DNA from: Anaerotignum sp.
GTDB taxonomy: Bacteria > Bacillota > Clostridia > Lachnospirales > Anaerotignaceae
Direction of reading: 5' to 3'
Assembly (NCBI GenBank): GCA_017560955.1
Contig: JAFZDV010000210.1
Coordinates: forward strand, 1-9,752
DNA: 9,752 bases
This document shows positions 1 to 5,384 of this stretch, in pieces (within the stretch, counting starts at the first letter, position 1; each line of letters opens with the position of its first letter). The notes beneath the pieces were generated by a model, which made no database searches, was not told the DNA's origin, and saw only the letters and a list, made by a program, of their open reading frames with translations. The position numbers were made by a program, and so were the translations under genes.

Positions 1-76
1 CAAATTCTGCTGCTTCGTTGAAATCCATCTGGAACAGCAGGAAAAACGCATTCTTTCTTGCACTTCTTCGGCTCAT
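1..76 (-). CDS. nusB: Transcription antitermination protein NusB, N-terminal fragment
   Basis: Only the first 25 codons are inside the window; the gene runs off the left edge. The translation begins MSRRSARKNAFFLLFQMDF, which matches the usual NusB N-terminus: a basic, Arg-rich start followed by the first helix with the A-x-x-x-LFQ-x-D pattern. The ATG (74-76) is preceded by GGAGG at 84-88 with 7-nt spacing, so the start is well supported. In its family, NusB binds the boxA RNA element with NusE (ribosomal protein S10) and promotes antitermination on rRNA operons in the cytoplasm. The location next to an Asp23-family gene and the spoIIIA operon matches the spoIIIA...yqhY-nusB order of Bacillus subtilis, which strengthens the call despite the short fragment. 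A hairpin terminator and a modest promoter lie between it and asp23. Confidence 0.85.
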   Translation of the reverse strand, partial: MSRRSARKNAFFLLFQMDFNEAAEF

Positions 77-94
77 GTTTATACCTCCGTATCT

Positions 95-123
95 TCTATA
101 CTGAATTGTTTCGTTTCAGTAAA
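95..123 (-). promoter_or_regulatory. Candidate sigma-A promoter of nusB
   Basis: On the minus strand a -35-like TTTACT (118-123) is separated by exactly 17 nt from a -10-like TATAGA (95-100). Each box matches about four of six consensus positions, so this is a modest promoter by sequence. It lies just downstream of the asp23 terminator and about 20 nt upstream of the nusB start codon. An inverted repeat with 7-bp arms (99-105 and 115-121) spans the spacer and touches both boxes. The promoter is inferred from position and box match only. Confidence 0.4.
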
Positions 124-129
124 TATTTT

Positions 130-172
130 CTGTAAATAATAGAGGGCCTCATCGGCATGTGCCATGAGACCC
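130..172 (-). terminator. Intrinsic terminator or attenuator after the asp23 gene
   Basis: In minus-strand RNA, GGGUCUCAU (164-172) pairs over its full length with AUGAGGCCC (144-152), with a single U-G wobble. The 11-nt loop contains a further GGCA/UGCC pairing that extends the stem. A U-rich but interrupted stretch follows (UCUAUUAUUU, about 134-143). The hairpin begins 13 nt after the asp23 stop codon. The imperfect U tract suggests partial read-through into nusB is possible. Confidence 0.6.
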
Positions 173-185
173 GCTTAGTCGCCGA

Positions 186-545
186 TTATTCTTCCTCAGC
201 TTTTGCTTCTTTTACAACGCCTGTAATGCTAACATTTACAACTGCAACATTCAGACCTGTCATTGTTTCTACTGTGGATTTTACTTTTTCCTGTACTTCT
301 GCCGCAACTTTCTGTACTTTTGTACCGAATTTTACGATAATTTCCATATCCACAACTGCTTCGTTCTCATCTTTTGCTACTTTCACACATTTTGTGTGAC
401 CTTTTTTACCAAAAAATTCTGTGATACCTTTGCCATGGTGGCTGCCTGCCACAACGCCTTCTACTTCCAGTGCTGCTGTCACAGCGATCACGCCAACCAC
501 TTCATCTGCGATCTGGATCTGACCATGCATATTATTTTCAGACAT
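186..545 (-). CDS. Asp23/Gls24 family envelope stress-response protein (YqhY-like)
   Basis: A 119-residue protein of the Asp23/Gls24 family, close to the usual length. The N-terminal part (residues 8-35) reads GQIQIADEVVGVIAVTAALE, the family's hallmark start. It is followed by the glycine-rich GVVAG segment, a central strand pair with VDMEIIVKFGTKV (about 66-78), an amphipathic helix with VQEKVKSTVE, and a final strand NVAVVNVSITGV; the tail is acidic. There is no signal peptide or membrane helix, so it should be cytoplasmic. Known relatives include membrane-associated Asp23 of Staphylococcus and YqhY of Bacillus, which is linked to control of acetyl-CoA carboxylase. Here accB and accC, which lie between spoIIIA and yqhY in Bacillus, are absent. 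AGGAGG at 554-559 lies 8 nt before the ATG. The gene has its own promoter and is separated from spoIIIAH by a terminator. The exact molecular role is not settled for this family. Confidence 0.92.
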   Translation of the reverse strand: MSENNMHGQIQIADEVVGVIAVTAALEVEGVVAGSHHGKGITEFFGKKGHTKCVKVAKDENEAVVDMEIIVKFGTKVQKVAAEVQEKVKSTVETMTGLNVAVVNVSITGVVKEAKAEEE

Positions 546-601
546 ATCAAAAACCTCCTATATTTTGATTTATTCATCATTTCATTCAAATTCATGTATA
601 C

Positions 602-639
602 TGCATGGAAAAACCCATTCATATCCATTTTTCCACGCA
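602..639 (-). promoter_or_regulatory. Long hairpin at the 5' end of the predicted asp23 leader
   Basis: In minus-strand RNA, UGCGUGGAAAAA (628-639) pairs with UUUUUCCAUGCA (602-613) as a 12-bp stem with one G-U wobble and a 14-nt loop. From the predicted promoter, transcription would start near 646, placing this stem only a few nucleotides from the RNA 5' end and well upstream of the ribosome binding site (554-559). Such 5' stems can protect an mRNA from decay. The same inverted repeat could instead be a protein-binding site in DNA. It is not followed by a U tract, so it is not a terminator. Confidence 0.5.
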
Positions 640-652
640 TAATTATGTTTTG

Positions 653-681
653 ATTATACCAGAAGGTACTCTTTTTTGCAA
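653..681 (-). promoter_or_regulatory. Sigma-A promoter of the asp23 gene
   Basis: On the minus strand TTGCAA (676-681) and a perfect TATAAT (653-658) are separated by 17 nt. A TG dinucleotide one base upstream of the -10 box makes it an extended -10 element. This is the strongest vegetative promoter in the window by sequence. The expected transcription start near 646 gives a leader of about 100 nt before the asp23 ATG. Housekeeping transcription of asp23 would thus be independent of the sporulation operon upstream. Confidence 0.8.
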
Positions 682-685
682 TGAA

Positions 686-707
686 TTATGCATAAATTTA
701 TGCATAA
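686..707. repeat. Perfect 22-bp palindrome upstream of the asp23 promoter
   Basis: The sequence is fully self-complementary across 22 bp. Its arms are TTATGCATAAA (686-696) and TTTATGCATAA (697-707). It lies 4 bp upstream of the -35 box of the asp23 promoter and 3 bp from the terminator stem of spoIIIAH; the A tract 706-712 is shared with the terminator's U run. Its position suggests an activator or dimeric regulator site, but no known operator consensus is recognised. Confidence 0.5.
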
Positions 708-727
708 AAAAAGGGGCTTTGCCCCTT
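706..727 (-). terminator. Intrinsic terminator of the spoIIIA operon
   Basis: Minus-strand RNA forms AAGGGGC-AAA-GCCCCUU (711-727) followed by a run of seven U (706-712). The stem starts one nucleotide after the spoIIIAH stop codon. It is a classic compact terminator that separates sporulation transcription from asp23. Confidence 0.88.
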
Positions 728-728
728 A

Positions 729-1355
729 TTATCCCACAGTTTGTTTCTGTAATGTACTGATCCTGATTTTTGATGTTTCCATCCCTGTTTTCCGCTTCAC
801 GATATCCTCGATCTGAGCTACTTCTGCATCCGTCAGTTTATCTTTGTCCACCACCACATCTACCGTATCATCATCCATACGGACATAAGCCTCCTTGAAC
901 CCCTTCGATTCGATCATGGCTTCTGCCGCCGTTTCCTTCTCGATACGCTGCTGCAGTTCCATCATGCTTTCCGTACATTTATCTTTTTGCTCCTGAGAGA
1001 TGTTTTTATTTTCCAGCATATCATTCAGGATATCTTTCTGCTTTGCACGAGACTGTTCTCGGTCCAGTTTTGCTTCTGCAAAATATGATGCACTGTCCGC
1101 CGTATTGGCAGAAACGAAAACTGCAGCTCCATCCCCCGTTGTTTCCCCTGTAATGGGATCTGTTTCCGCTGTTTCCACATCGTCAGGCAAAGCAGCATAG
1201 TCTACCAGTGCCGTCACGTTTCCTTCTTCCGTCAGCTGCAAAGCCGTCTGTTCCCCTGCCGAACCGCGGCTTTCCTGAAAATTCAGATACCCTGCTGCTG
1301 CGATCATCACCGCCAACGCCGTCACAACCACCTGATTCCTTTTGATCACAAACAT
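729..1355 (-). CDS. spoIIIAH: Stage III sporulation protein AH (SpoIIIAH)
   Basis: A 208-residue protein (218 in B. subtilis) with a short basic N-terminus and one membrane helix (about residues 8-25). An acidic, low-complexity linker (about 35-85) follows, then the C-terminal ring-forming domain (about 90-202). The family signature is visible as YFAEAKLDREQSRAKQ at about 91-106, then a long helical region and the final strands AYVRMDDDTVDVVV and SKIRIS. The domain resembles the FliF/EscJ ring proteins. In the family, SpoIIIAH in the mother-cell membrane binds SpoIIQ in the forespore membrane across the intermembrane space. This is the last gene of the operon. Its ribosome binding site is a run of G (1363-1369) overlapping the spoIIIAG stop codon, giving a translationally coupled start. 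spoIIQ is not in this window. Confidence 0.95.
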   Translation of the reverse strand: MFVIKRNQVVVTALAVMIAAAGYLNFQESRGSAGEQTALQLTEEGNVTALVDYAALPDDVETAETDPITGETTGDGAAVFVSANTADSASYFAEAKLDREQSRAKQKDILNDMLENKNISQEQKDKCTESMMELQQRIEKETAAEAMIESKGFKEAYVRMDDDTVDVVVDKDKLTDAEVAQIEDIVKRKTGMETSKIRISTLQKQTVG

Positions 1356-1367
1356 TCTGATTCCCCC

Positions 1368-1892
1368 TCATTTCATTTTTAGGACTGCTACCTTATGAGC
1401 CGGCACATCCAGCAATGCCTGTGCAGCCTGATTGAGCGCTGCAGCCACCGCAGGACTTTCTGCTCCCTGCGCCGCAATAACGACCCCTTCCACCACTGGT
1501 CCTGCCTCCGTCAGCACAAGGGGCAGTGTTGCGCCTGATTCATCTTCCAGAAGGACTGCCGTTTCCTCTGTCCGCAGGCTTTCACCATTTTCCTCCCTTG
1601 TTTCATTACGGGCAATAGTCTTTTCTGTTGTCTGCCGATATGTCAGCAGCACATCCACCTGCCCTGCCCCTTCGATGGTAGAAAGAAACGATGCCATACG
1701 CCCTTCCAGTTCTCTGTCTGCAGAAACGATTTCTTTTTCCACAGATTTCGATTTTTCTGCAGTAATCTCCTTAGAAGAAAACCCTTTGCCAGCCGCCAGA
1801 AGCAGAATCCCCACAAACAAAGCCAGCATGACATTGCTCCGCATCTTCTTGTTTTCGGGACGAAACAGCCCCTTCCATCCGTCTTTTTCCAT
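1368..1892 (-). CDS. spoIIIAG: Stage III sporulation protein AG (SpoIIIAG)
   Basis: A 174-residue protein, shorter than the 229 residues in B. subtilis. A cytoplasmic N-terminus (1-19, MEKDGWKGLFRPENKK) is followed by one membrane helix (about 20-37). The ring-building domain contains IEGAGQVDVLLTYR (73-86) and ends with the conserved EGVVIAAQGAESPAV (135-149) and LLDVPAHKVAVLKMK (160-174). The region between these blocks (about 87-130), rich in charged residues, corresponds to the insertion that forms the beta-cage of the SpoIIIAG ring in B. subtilis, but is shorter here. I chose the ATG at 1890-1892 because AAGGAGG (1898-1904) precedes it and the N-terminus fits the family; an in-frame ATG lies further upstream inside spoIIIAF. 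The role is formation of the large oligomeric ring of the channel in the outer forespore membrane. Confidence 0.94.
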   Translation of the reverse strand: MEKDGWKGLFRPENKKMRSNVMLALFVGILLLAAGKGFSSKEITAEKSKSVEKEIVSADRELEGRMASFLSTIEGAGQVDVLLTYRQTTEKTIARNETREENGESLRTEETAVLLEDESGATLPLVLTEAGPVVEGVVIAAQGAESPAVAAALNQAAQALLDVPAHKVAVLKMK

Positions 1893-1902
1893 ACCTTCCT
1901 CC

Positions 1903-2076
1903 TTATGTAAGCAACAGCCGCAGAAGAGGTTCAAGCACCGCCTCCATCACCATGACTCCCAGCACCAGTTCCGCATACCGCCGATATTTTCCTTCTGGCA
2001 GCAGAATACCTGCCAGTGCCGAAAATATGGTCAATGCTGTTACAGTTTTTATATATGCCGTAAATGCGTCCATCAT
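1903..2076 (-). CDS. spoIIIAF: Stage III sporulation protein AF (SpoIIIAF), minimal two-helix form
   Basis: A 57-residue protein in the spoIIIAF position. Residues 4-26 and about 35-56 are two membrane helices, joined by LPEGKYRRYAELVLG, the family's conserved connector (LLP...kYa.lV.g). The sequence ends EPLLRLLLT and then TAA (1903-1905). B. subtilis SpoIIIAF is about 206 residues and carries a soluble ring-building-type domain after these helices; here that domain is absent. There is no room for it, because spoIIIAG starts 10 nt later with a strong AAGGAGG that overlaps this stop codon. The reading frame is clean, so this looks like a genuine short gene rather than a frameshifted remnant. 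Two adjacent ATG codons (2074-2076 and 2071-2073) could both be starts. GGGAGG at 2086-2091 serves them, and the gene begins just upstream of the spoIIIAE TAG (2079-2081). Confidence 0.85.
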   Translation of the reverse strand: MMDAFTAYIKTVTALTIFSALAGILLPEGKYRRYAELVLGVMVMEAVLEPLLRLLLT

Positions 2077-2078
2077 TC

Positions 2079-3185
2079 CTACAAGCCTCCCAGCAAAAGC
2101 AAAGCTGAAAAAAGAAACATCCCTTCCGCAAGGAAAACTACCCCCAGCAGCAATCCCGTATATTCTCCTGCAGCATCGATACATTCTACCAGCCGTTCCT
2201 CGCAGACAAATTCCGCCGCTGCCGCCGTCAGACGAAAAATCAGCATGATGACCAGCAGTTTGATGACCAGAGGGATGCATAACAAAAGCAGAAATACTGC
2301 CGCTGCCACTAGTGTTCCGCTTCTCAGAGTTGCTGCCGCTGCCGCCGCTGTTTCCACCGCACCGTCCATCACATTCCCAACGACAGGCACCGCCCCAACT
2401 GCAATTTTTGCCGTTCTGACTGCCAGTCCGTTTACAGCACCGCCGCCGATCTTCTGCAGCGATAACAGAAGCATGAACAGCATCGCCGCCCCCTTCATGC
2501 CCCAACTGATGCATTGTCTGAGCAGTTCCGCAAATTTCCCGAGGATCGGTTTTTCGGATATGTGATCTGCCATTTCCAGAGAAATTGCCAGAAGGATCGC
2601 GGGTATGATGATTTTGCTGACCGCCACAGATAACGCCGCCGAACCGCCCATCACAGCCGACCCCATCAACGCCCCCTGCGCAAGATTTCCCTTGGCTGCC
2701 AGAAGTGTCAGAAAAATGGGTATCATCGCCCCAAACACTCCATTGATTCCATTCACTCTCTCCACAACCACATCAGAAATCGCATGAAATGCACTTAAAA
2801 TCACCACAACCAACACCATATAACATAAATAGAATCCCATCTCCCCCACATTCTTCCCCTGAAAGGAGTCACTGAGCTGTTTCAATATGGCACTGAGCAG
2901 CACAACAATAACTAACTGCATCAGTAGTTTTCCCTGCAAACGAAATTCCCCAAAGGTTGCTTCTGCCACCTTTTCCTGTATCCCTTCAAAAGTCAGATCA
3001 AATTCCCCGGAAAGCACGTCTGTCAGCAGTTTTGAGAAATCCGTTTCCGCCTCTAATTCTTTCGCCGCTCTGTCAACCGCTTCCGTTTCCAGTTTCTGCG
3101 CTTCCTGCTGTACCACTTCCGCCCCAAAGGCAGTAATTGGAGAAAATGAAAGGATAAGAATCAGAAAAATCAGGATTTTTTTCAT
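2079..3185 (-). CDS. spoIIIAE: Stage III sporulation protein AE (SpoIIIAE)
   Basis: A 368-residue polytopic membrane protein (about 399 in B. subtilis). It starts with a signal peptide (residues 1-21, MKKILIFLILILSFSPITAFG). A charged extracytoplasmic segment rich in Glu and Lys follows (22-84), then about six to eight hydrophobic helices (near 87-104, 118-137, 150-165, 190-205, 228-243, 292-318 and 342-366). The conserved SpoIIIAE core AVGAVPVVGNVMDGAVETA lies at 262-280, followed by an alanine-rich stretch. I chose the ATG at 3183-3185 because AAGGAGG (3192-3198) precedes it, overlapping the spoIIIAD stop, and because it places the signal peptide at the N-terminus; upstream in-frame codons lie inside spoIIIAD. 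In models of the channel it is a membrane platform component, compared with type III secretion export-gate proteins. Confidence 0.95.
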   Translation of the reverse strand: MKKILIFLILILSFSPITAFGAEVVQQEAQKLETEAVDRAAKELEAETDFSKLLTDVLSGEFDLTFEGIQEKVAEATFGEFRLQGKLLMQLVIVVLLSAILKQLSDSFQGKNVGEMGFYLCYMVLVVVILSAFHAISDVVVERVNGINGVFGAMIPIFLTLLAAKGNLAQGALMGSAVMGGSAALSVAVSKIIIPAILLAISLEMADHISEKPILGKFAELLRQCISWGMKGAAMLFMLLLSLQKIGGGAVNGLAVRTAKIAVGAVPVVGNVMDGAVETAAAAAATLRSGTLVAAAVFLLLLCIPLVIKLLVIMLIFRLTAAAAEFVCEERLVECIDAAGEYTGLLLGVVFLAEGMFLFSALLLLGGL

Positions 3186-3196
3186 TTCATTCCTCC

Positions 3197-3580
3197 TTAC
3201 ACCAGCCCAATCACTGTTTCCAGCAAACCTGTCAGCACGGGTGCCGCGGCCGCCATCATCAGCACCTTTCCAGCCAGTTCTATTTTTGCAGCAACGGCGG
3301 ATTCCCCTGCATCGGCACAAAGCTGTGCGCCAAATTGTGTCAGATAGGCAATACCGATGACCTTCAGTACGATACTAAAATAACCTTCCCCCACACCAGC
3401 CTGTTCCGCTGTTTCTCTCAGCAGAGAAATCAATTCCCCCAGCGGACTGCAGAGCAGCAGAAAAATCAGAATGCCTGTTGCCGCCGCCGTAAGCATGGCG
3501 ATCTGCGGATTTTCTTTTTTCAGCAAAACAGAAAATATGGTTCCGATCAGCCCAAGGGCGATGACTTTGGTAATATCCAT
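3197..3580 (-). CDS. spoIIIAD: Stage III sporulation protein AD (SpoIIIAD)
   Basis: A 127-residue, highly hydrophobic protein (133 in B. subtilis) with four predicted membrane segments, about residues 5-20, 27-44, 67-84 and 103-124. The loop LLKKENPQIAML (19-30) and the segment FSIVLKVIGIAYLTQFG (68-84) are typical of the family. The ATG (3578-3580) is preceded by a G-rich AAGGGGGCGG that overlaps the spoIIIAC stop codon, implying coupled translation. SpoIIIAD is related to SpoIIIAC and is thought to form part of the membrane base of the mother cell-forespore channel. Confidence 0.95.
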   Translation of the reverse strand: MDITKVIALGLIGTIFSVLLKKENPQIAMLTAAATGILIFLLLCSPLGELISLLRETAEQAGVGEGYFSIVLKVIGIAYLTQFGAQLCADAGESAVAAKIELAGKVLMMAAAAPVLTGLLETVIGLV

Positions 3581-3592
3581 TTTGCCGCCCCC

Positions 3593-3787
3593 TTATAGCC
3601 GAAACATGGTCTGAACCGTTTCAAAAAGCTGGCTGATATATCCAATGACCCAGAACAGCACTACCACCAGCCCTGCCAGCGTTGTCATCATGGCCTGTTC
3701 TTCCCTGCCTGCACGGATCAGCACCTGATTCAACACCGCCACCAGAATACCCACCGCCGCAATGCGAAATACAATATCGATTTCCAT
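3593..3787 (-). CDS. spoIIIAC: Stage III sporulation protein AC (SpoIIIAC)
   Basis: A 64-residue protein (68 in B. subtilis) made of two membrane helices (about residues 6-24 and 33-55). Between them is the short polar, charged turn IRAGREEQ (24-31), and the C-terminus ends FETVQTMFRL. The size, two-helix layout and order between spoIIIAB and spoIIIAD identify it. The start ATG (3785-3787) follows AAGGGGGC, which overlaps the spoIIIAB stop. The protein belongs to the membrane platform of the SpoIIIA complex; its individual role is not well defined. Confidence 0.95.
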   Translation of the reverse strand: MEIDIVFRIAAVGILVAVLNQVLIRAGREEQAMMTTLAGLVVVLFWVIGYISQLFETVQTMFRL

Positions 3788-3799
3788 TCTTTTGCCCCC

Positions 3800-4315
3800 T
3801 TACAGCAGCGTTACCACAATGAGCAACCCTGAAAGGCCGCTTACACCGCAGTACAGTCTGCCATTTTTCTCCAGTCGTTTTCTCCCCCGCGTCAAAGCCC
3901 CATCAATATAACGAAGAAGCAGACGAATACTGTTTTCCTGCTGCGCCTTATCCAGATATCCCAGCGACCTGCCGAATACCAACACTGCATCCAGATCTTC
4001 CCCTGTAAAAAAAGTATGGACTGCCTCATTCTGCCATACCTCCTGCCATACCTGTTCTGCGGTTTCTGCCTGTCGTTCCGCTATTTTTACCGCAGTCTGC
4101 TGAAAAATCCGCCCTACCTGTCCTTCTGCCTTCCAGCCCACACTTTCCAAAGCCTCCGCCAAAGGAGCCGACAGATATTGTATCTGTCCCTGTAAATACA
4201 GAAGGCCTCGTTCCAGTTCCTCCAGTTCTTCCAACCTGTATTTTTCTTTCAGGGCAAAGGAAATGCCAAACCACAGGCTTGACCCCAGAATAAGGATACT
4301 GCCCAGAATTCGCAT
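3800..4315 (-). CDS. spoIIIAB: Stage III sporulation protein AB (SpoIIIAB)
   Basis: A 171-residue protein, the same length as in B. subtilis. It has an N-terminal membrane helix (about 3-21), an all-helical soluble domain (about 25-150) and a C-terminal hydrophobic helix (about 154-171). Family features are the LEELERGLLYLQGQI block (30-44), the F-G-R-SLGYLDKAQQ block (114-126) and the KNGRLYCGVSGLSGLLIVV tail. The soluble domain in B. subtilis resembles archaeal/type II secretion GspF-like folds. I chose the ATG at 4313-4315 because the protein then begins directly with the membrane helix. An adjacent GTG (4316-4318) is possible. The start lies 4 nt downstream of the spoIIIAA TGA, and a G-rich ribosome binding site (4328-4334) sits inside the end of spoIIIAA. 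Confidence 0.94.
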   Translation of the reverse strand: MRILGSILILGSSLWFGISFALKEKYRLEELEELERGLLYLQGQIQYLSAPLAEALESVGWKAEGQVGRIFQQTAVKIAERQAETAEQVWQEVWQNEAVHTFFTGEDLDAVLVFGRSLGYLDKAQQENSIRLLLRYIDGALTRGRKRLEKNGRLYCGVSGLSGLLIVVTLL

Positions 4316-4319
4316 CACA

Positions 4320-5213
4320 TCAATCCGCCCCCTTACTGATGATTTCTCCATTTCTATCCAGAACAGCCTCCAGAGTACCCACCCCCTTTTTACCTGAAAG
4401 GAGAATATATCTTTCAAAAATCCGTTCCTGCATCAAGGGCTGTAACCGCCGCTCTATATCCGAAAAGGAATGCCCATGGACTGTAGCCATCAGTCCAACA
4501 CCACAATGGAGCACCTCATACACTGCCGCAATATCCCCCTGTGTACCCAGTTCATCTGCCGCTATGATATCAGGGCCCATGCTGCGCAGAAGCATCACCA
4601 TTCCTTTTGCCTTCGGGCACCCCTCCAGCACATCAGTACATGGACCCACATCCATCTGCGGTATGCCGTCTCGCAAAGGTGCAATTTCTCCCCTCTCATC
4701 CACAACTCCCACAGTCCATTTCTTTTCACTCAGACATCGGATCAGATCCCGCAGCAGCGTCGTCTTTCCGCATCCGGGAGGGGAAACAATGAGAGTATGG
4801 TAAAAGCGATTTCCCTCCAGAAGATAAGGCAGGAATGCTTCTCCCCATCCACGTTGTTCTTTTGCGATACGGATATTCAACGCATTGATCTGTTTCAGTG
4901 TACGGATTTTCCCATCTTCCATCACTGCTTTTCCGCAGAACCCAACACGATGCCCCCCTTCCAGAGTTAAGTATCCCTGTTTGAGTTCTTCTTCAAATGC
5001 ATATAGAGAATATCCACTTAGCAAAGAAACAGTTTCTCTGATTTCTGCCGCCGAAAATTGTCCTTCCAGTAAGCGCATTCGCCTGTTTTCTTCCTTCAAC
5101 ATCACAGGCTGTCCGCACCGCAGACGAATTTCCTGTATCCCCACCAAATCGCTTTCTTTCAAATTCTCCCGTATCCTGCGTGGCAAGATTCGCCATACTT
5201 CTTCCGCTTTCAT
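4320..5213 (-). CDS. spoIIIAA: Stage III sporulation protein AA (SpoIIIAA), secretion-type ATPase
   Basis: A 297-residue cytoplasmic ATPase (307 in B. subtilis). The N-terminal domain (about 1-120) contains IQEIRLRCGQP and the block YLTLEGGHRVGFCGKAV. The AAA-type core follows. Walker A is SPPGCGKTT (about 144-152), VGVVDERGEIAP lies near 168-179, and Walker B is GPDIIAADELG (213-223). The MATVHG motif near 242-247 is equivalent to the His box of secretion ATPases. In the family it is thought to energise the mother cell-to-forespore channel, being similar to type II/IV secretion ATPases. I chose the ATG at 5211-5213 because AAAGGTGG (5222-5229) sits 8 nt upstream. An in-frame GTG (5225) adds four residues but would lie within about 5 nt of the predicted transcription start. 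First gene of the operon, preceded by a sigma-E-like promoter. Confidence 0.96.
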   Translation of the reverse strand: MKAEEVWRILPRRIRENLKESDLVGIQEIRLRCGQPVMLKEENRRMRLLEGQFSAAEIRETVSLLSGYSLYAFEEELKQGYLTLEGGHRVGFCGKAVMEDGKIRTLKQINALNIRIAKEQRGWGEAFLPYLLEGNRFYHTLIVSPPGCGKTTLLRDLIRCLSEKKWTVGVVDERGEIAPLRDGIPQMDVGPCTDVLEGCPKAKGMVMLLRSMGPDIIAADELGTQGDIAAVYEVLHCGVGLMATVHGHSFSDIERRLQPLMQERIFERYILLSGKKGVGTLEAVLDRNGEIISKGAD

Positions 5214-5236
5214 ATCCTCGTCCACCTTTCTGTTCC

Positions 5237-5265
5237 ATCTTATGAACAGAAAACCATTGATATGC
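5237..5265 (-). promoter_or_regulatory. spoIIIA promoter: Sigma-E-type promoter of the spoIIIA operon
   Basis: On the minus strand a -35 element GCATATC (5259-5265) and a -10 element CATAAGAT (5237-5244) are separated by 14 nt. The sigma-E pattern known from B. subtilis is KMATATT and CATACAHT with about 14 nt between. The match here is six of seven and six of eight positions. Transcription would start near 5230, about 17 nt before the spoIIIAA ATG, leaving just enough room for the ribosome binding site. The spoIIIA operon of B. subtilis is sigma-E dependent, so this fits expectation. I see no good sigma-A boxes on this strand here. Confidence 0.7.
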
Positions 5266-5313
5266 AGAAAAAATAAAGGCCAATTTTCACTATACCCTTT
5301 CCAAATACTCCCA

Positions 5314-5362
5314 TTTTATGATATTATATGATATATTTATCATTGATTTCACGTTTTATGAT
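5314..5362 (+). repeat. Phased direct repeats TTWTATGAT upstream of the LytTR gene
   Basis: TTTTATGAT occurs at 5314-5322 and again, identically, at 5354-5362. A copy differing at one base (TTATATGAT) lies at 5324-5332. Start-to-start distances are 10 and 30 bp, so all copies would face roughly the same side of the helix. LytTR regulators generally bind pairs of short direct repeats, so these are candidate sites for the protein encoded just downstream. The region is AT-rich, so chance similarity is possible. Any promoter here is weak by sequence; one option is TATTAT at 5322-5327. Confidence 0.4.
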
Positions 5363-5384
5363 TTACAAAAGGAGCATCCTATCC

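Noticed and set aside
1903..2076. SpoIIIAF as a frameshifted pseudogene
   Set aside because: The sequence downstream of the stop is immediately the spoIIIAG ribosome binding site and start. There is no room for a shifted remainder of the domain.
1432..2565. A long plus-strand open frame antisense to spoIIIAG, spoIIIAF and spoIIIAE
   Set aside because: Its translation is low-complexity, rich in Ser, Thr, Pro and Ala, with no family resemblance and no ribosome binding site. It mirrors the GC-rich codons of the real genes on the other strand.
5291..5298. TATACCCT on the plus strand as a possible sigma-E -10 element for the LytTR gene
   Set aside because: No matching -35 element lies about 14 nt upstream, so the resemblance is probably chance.
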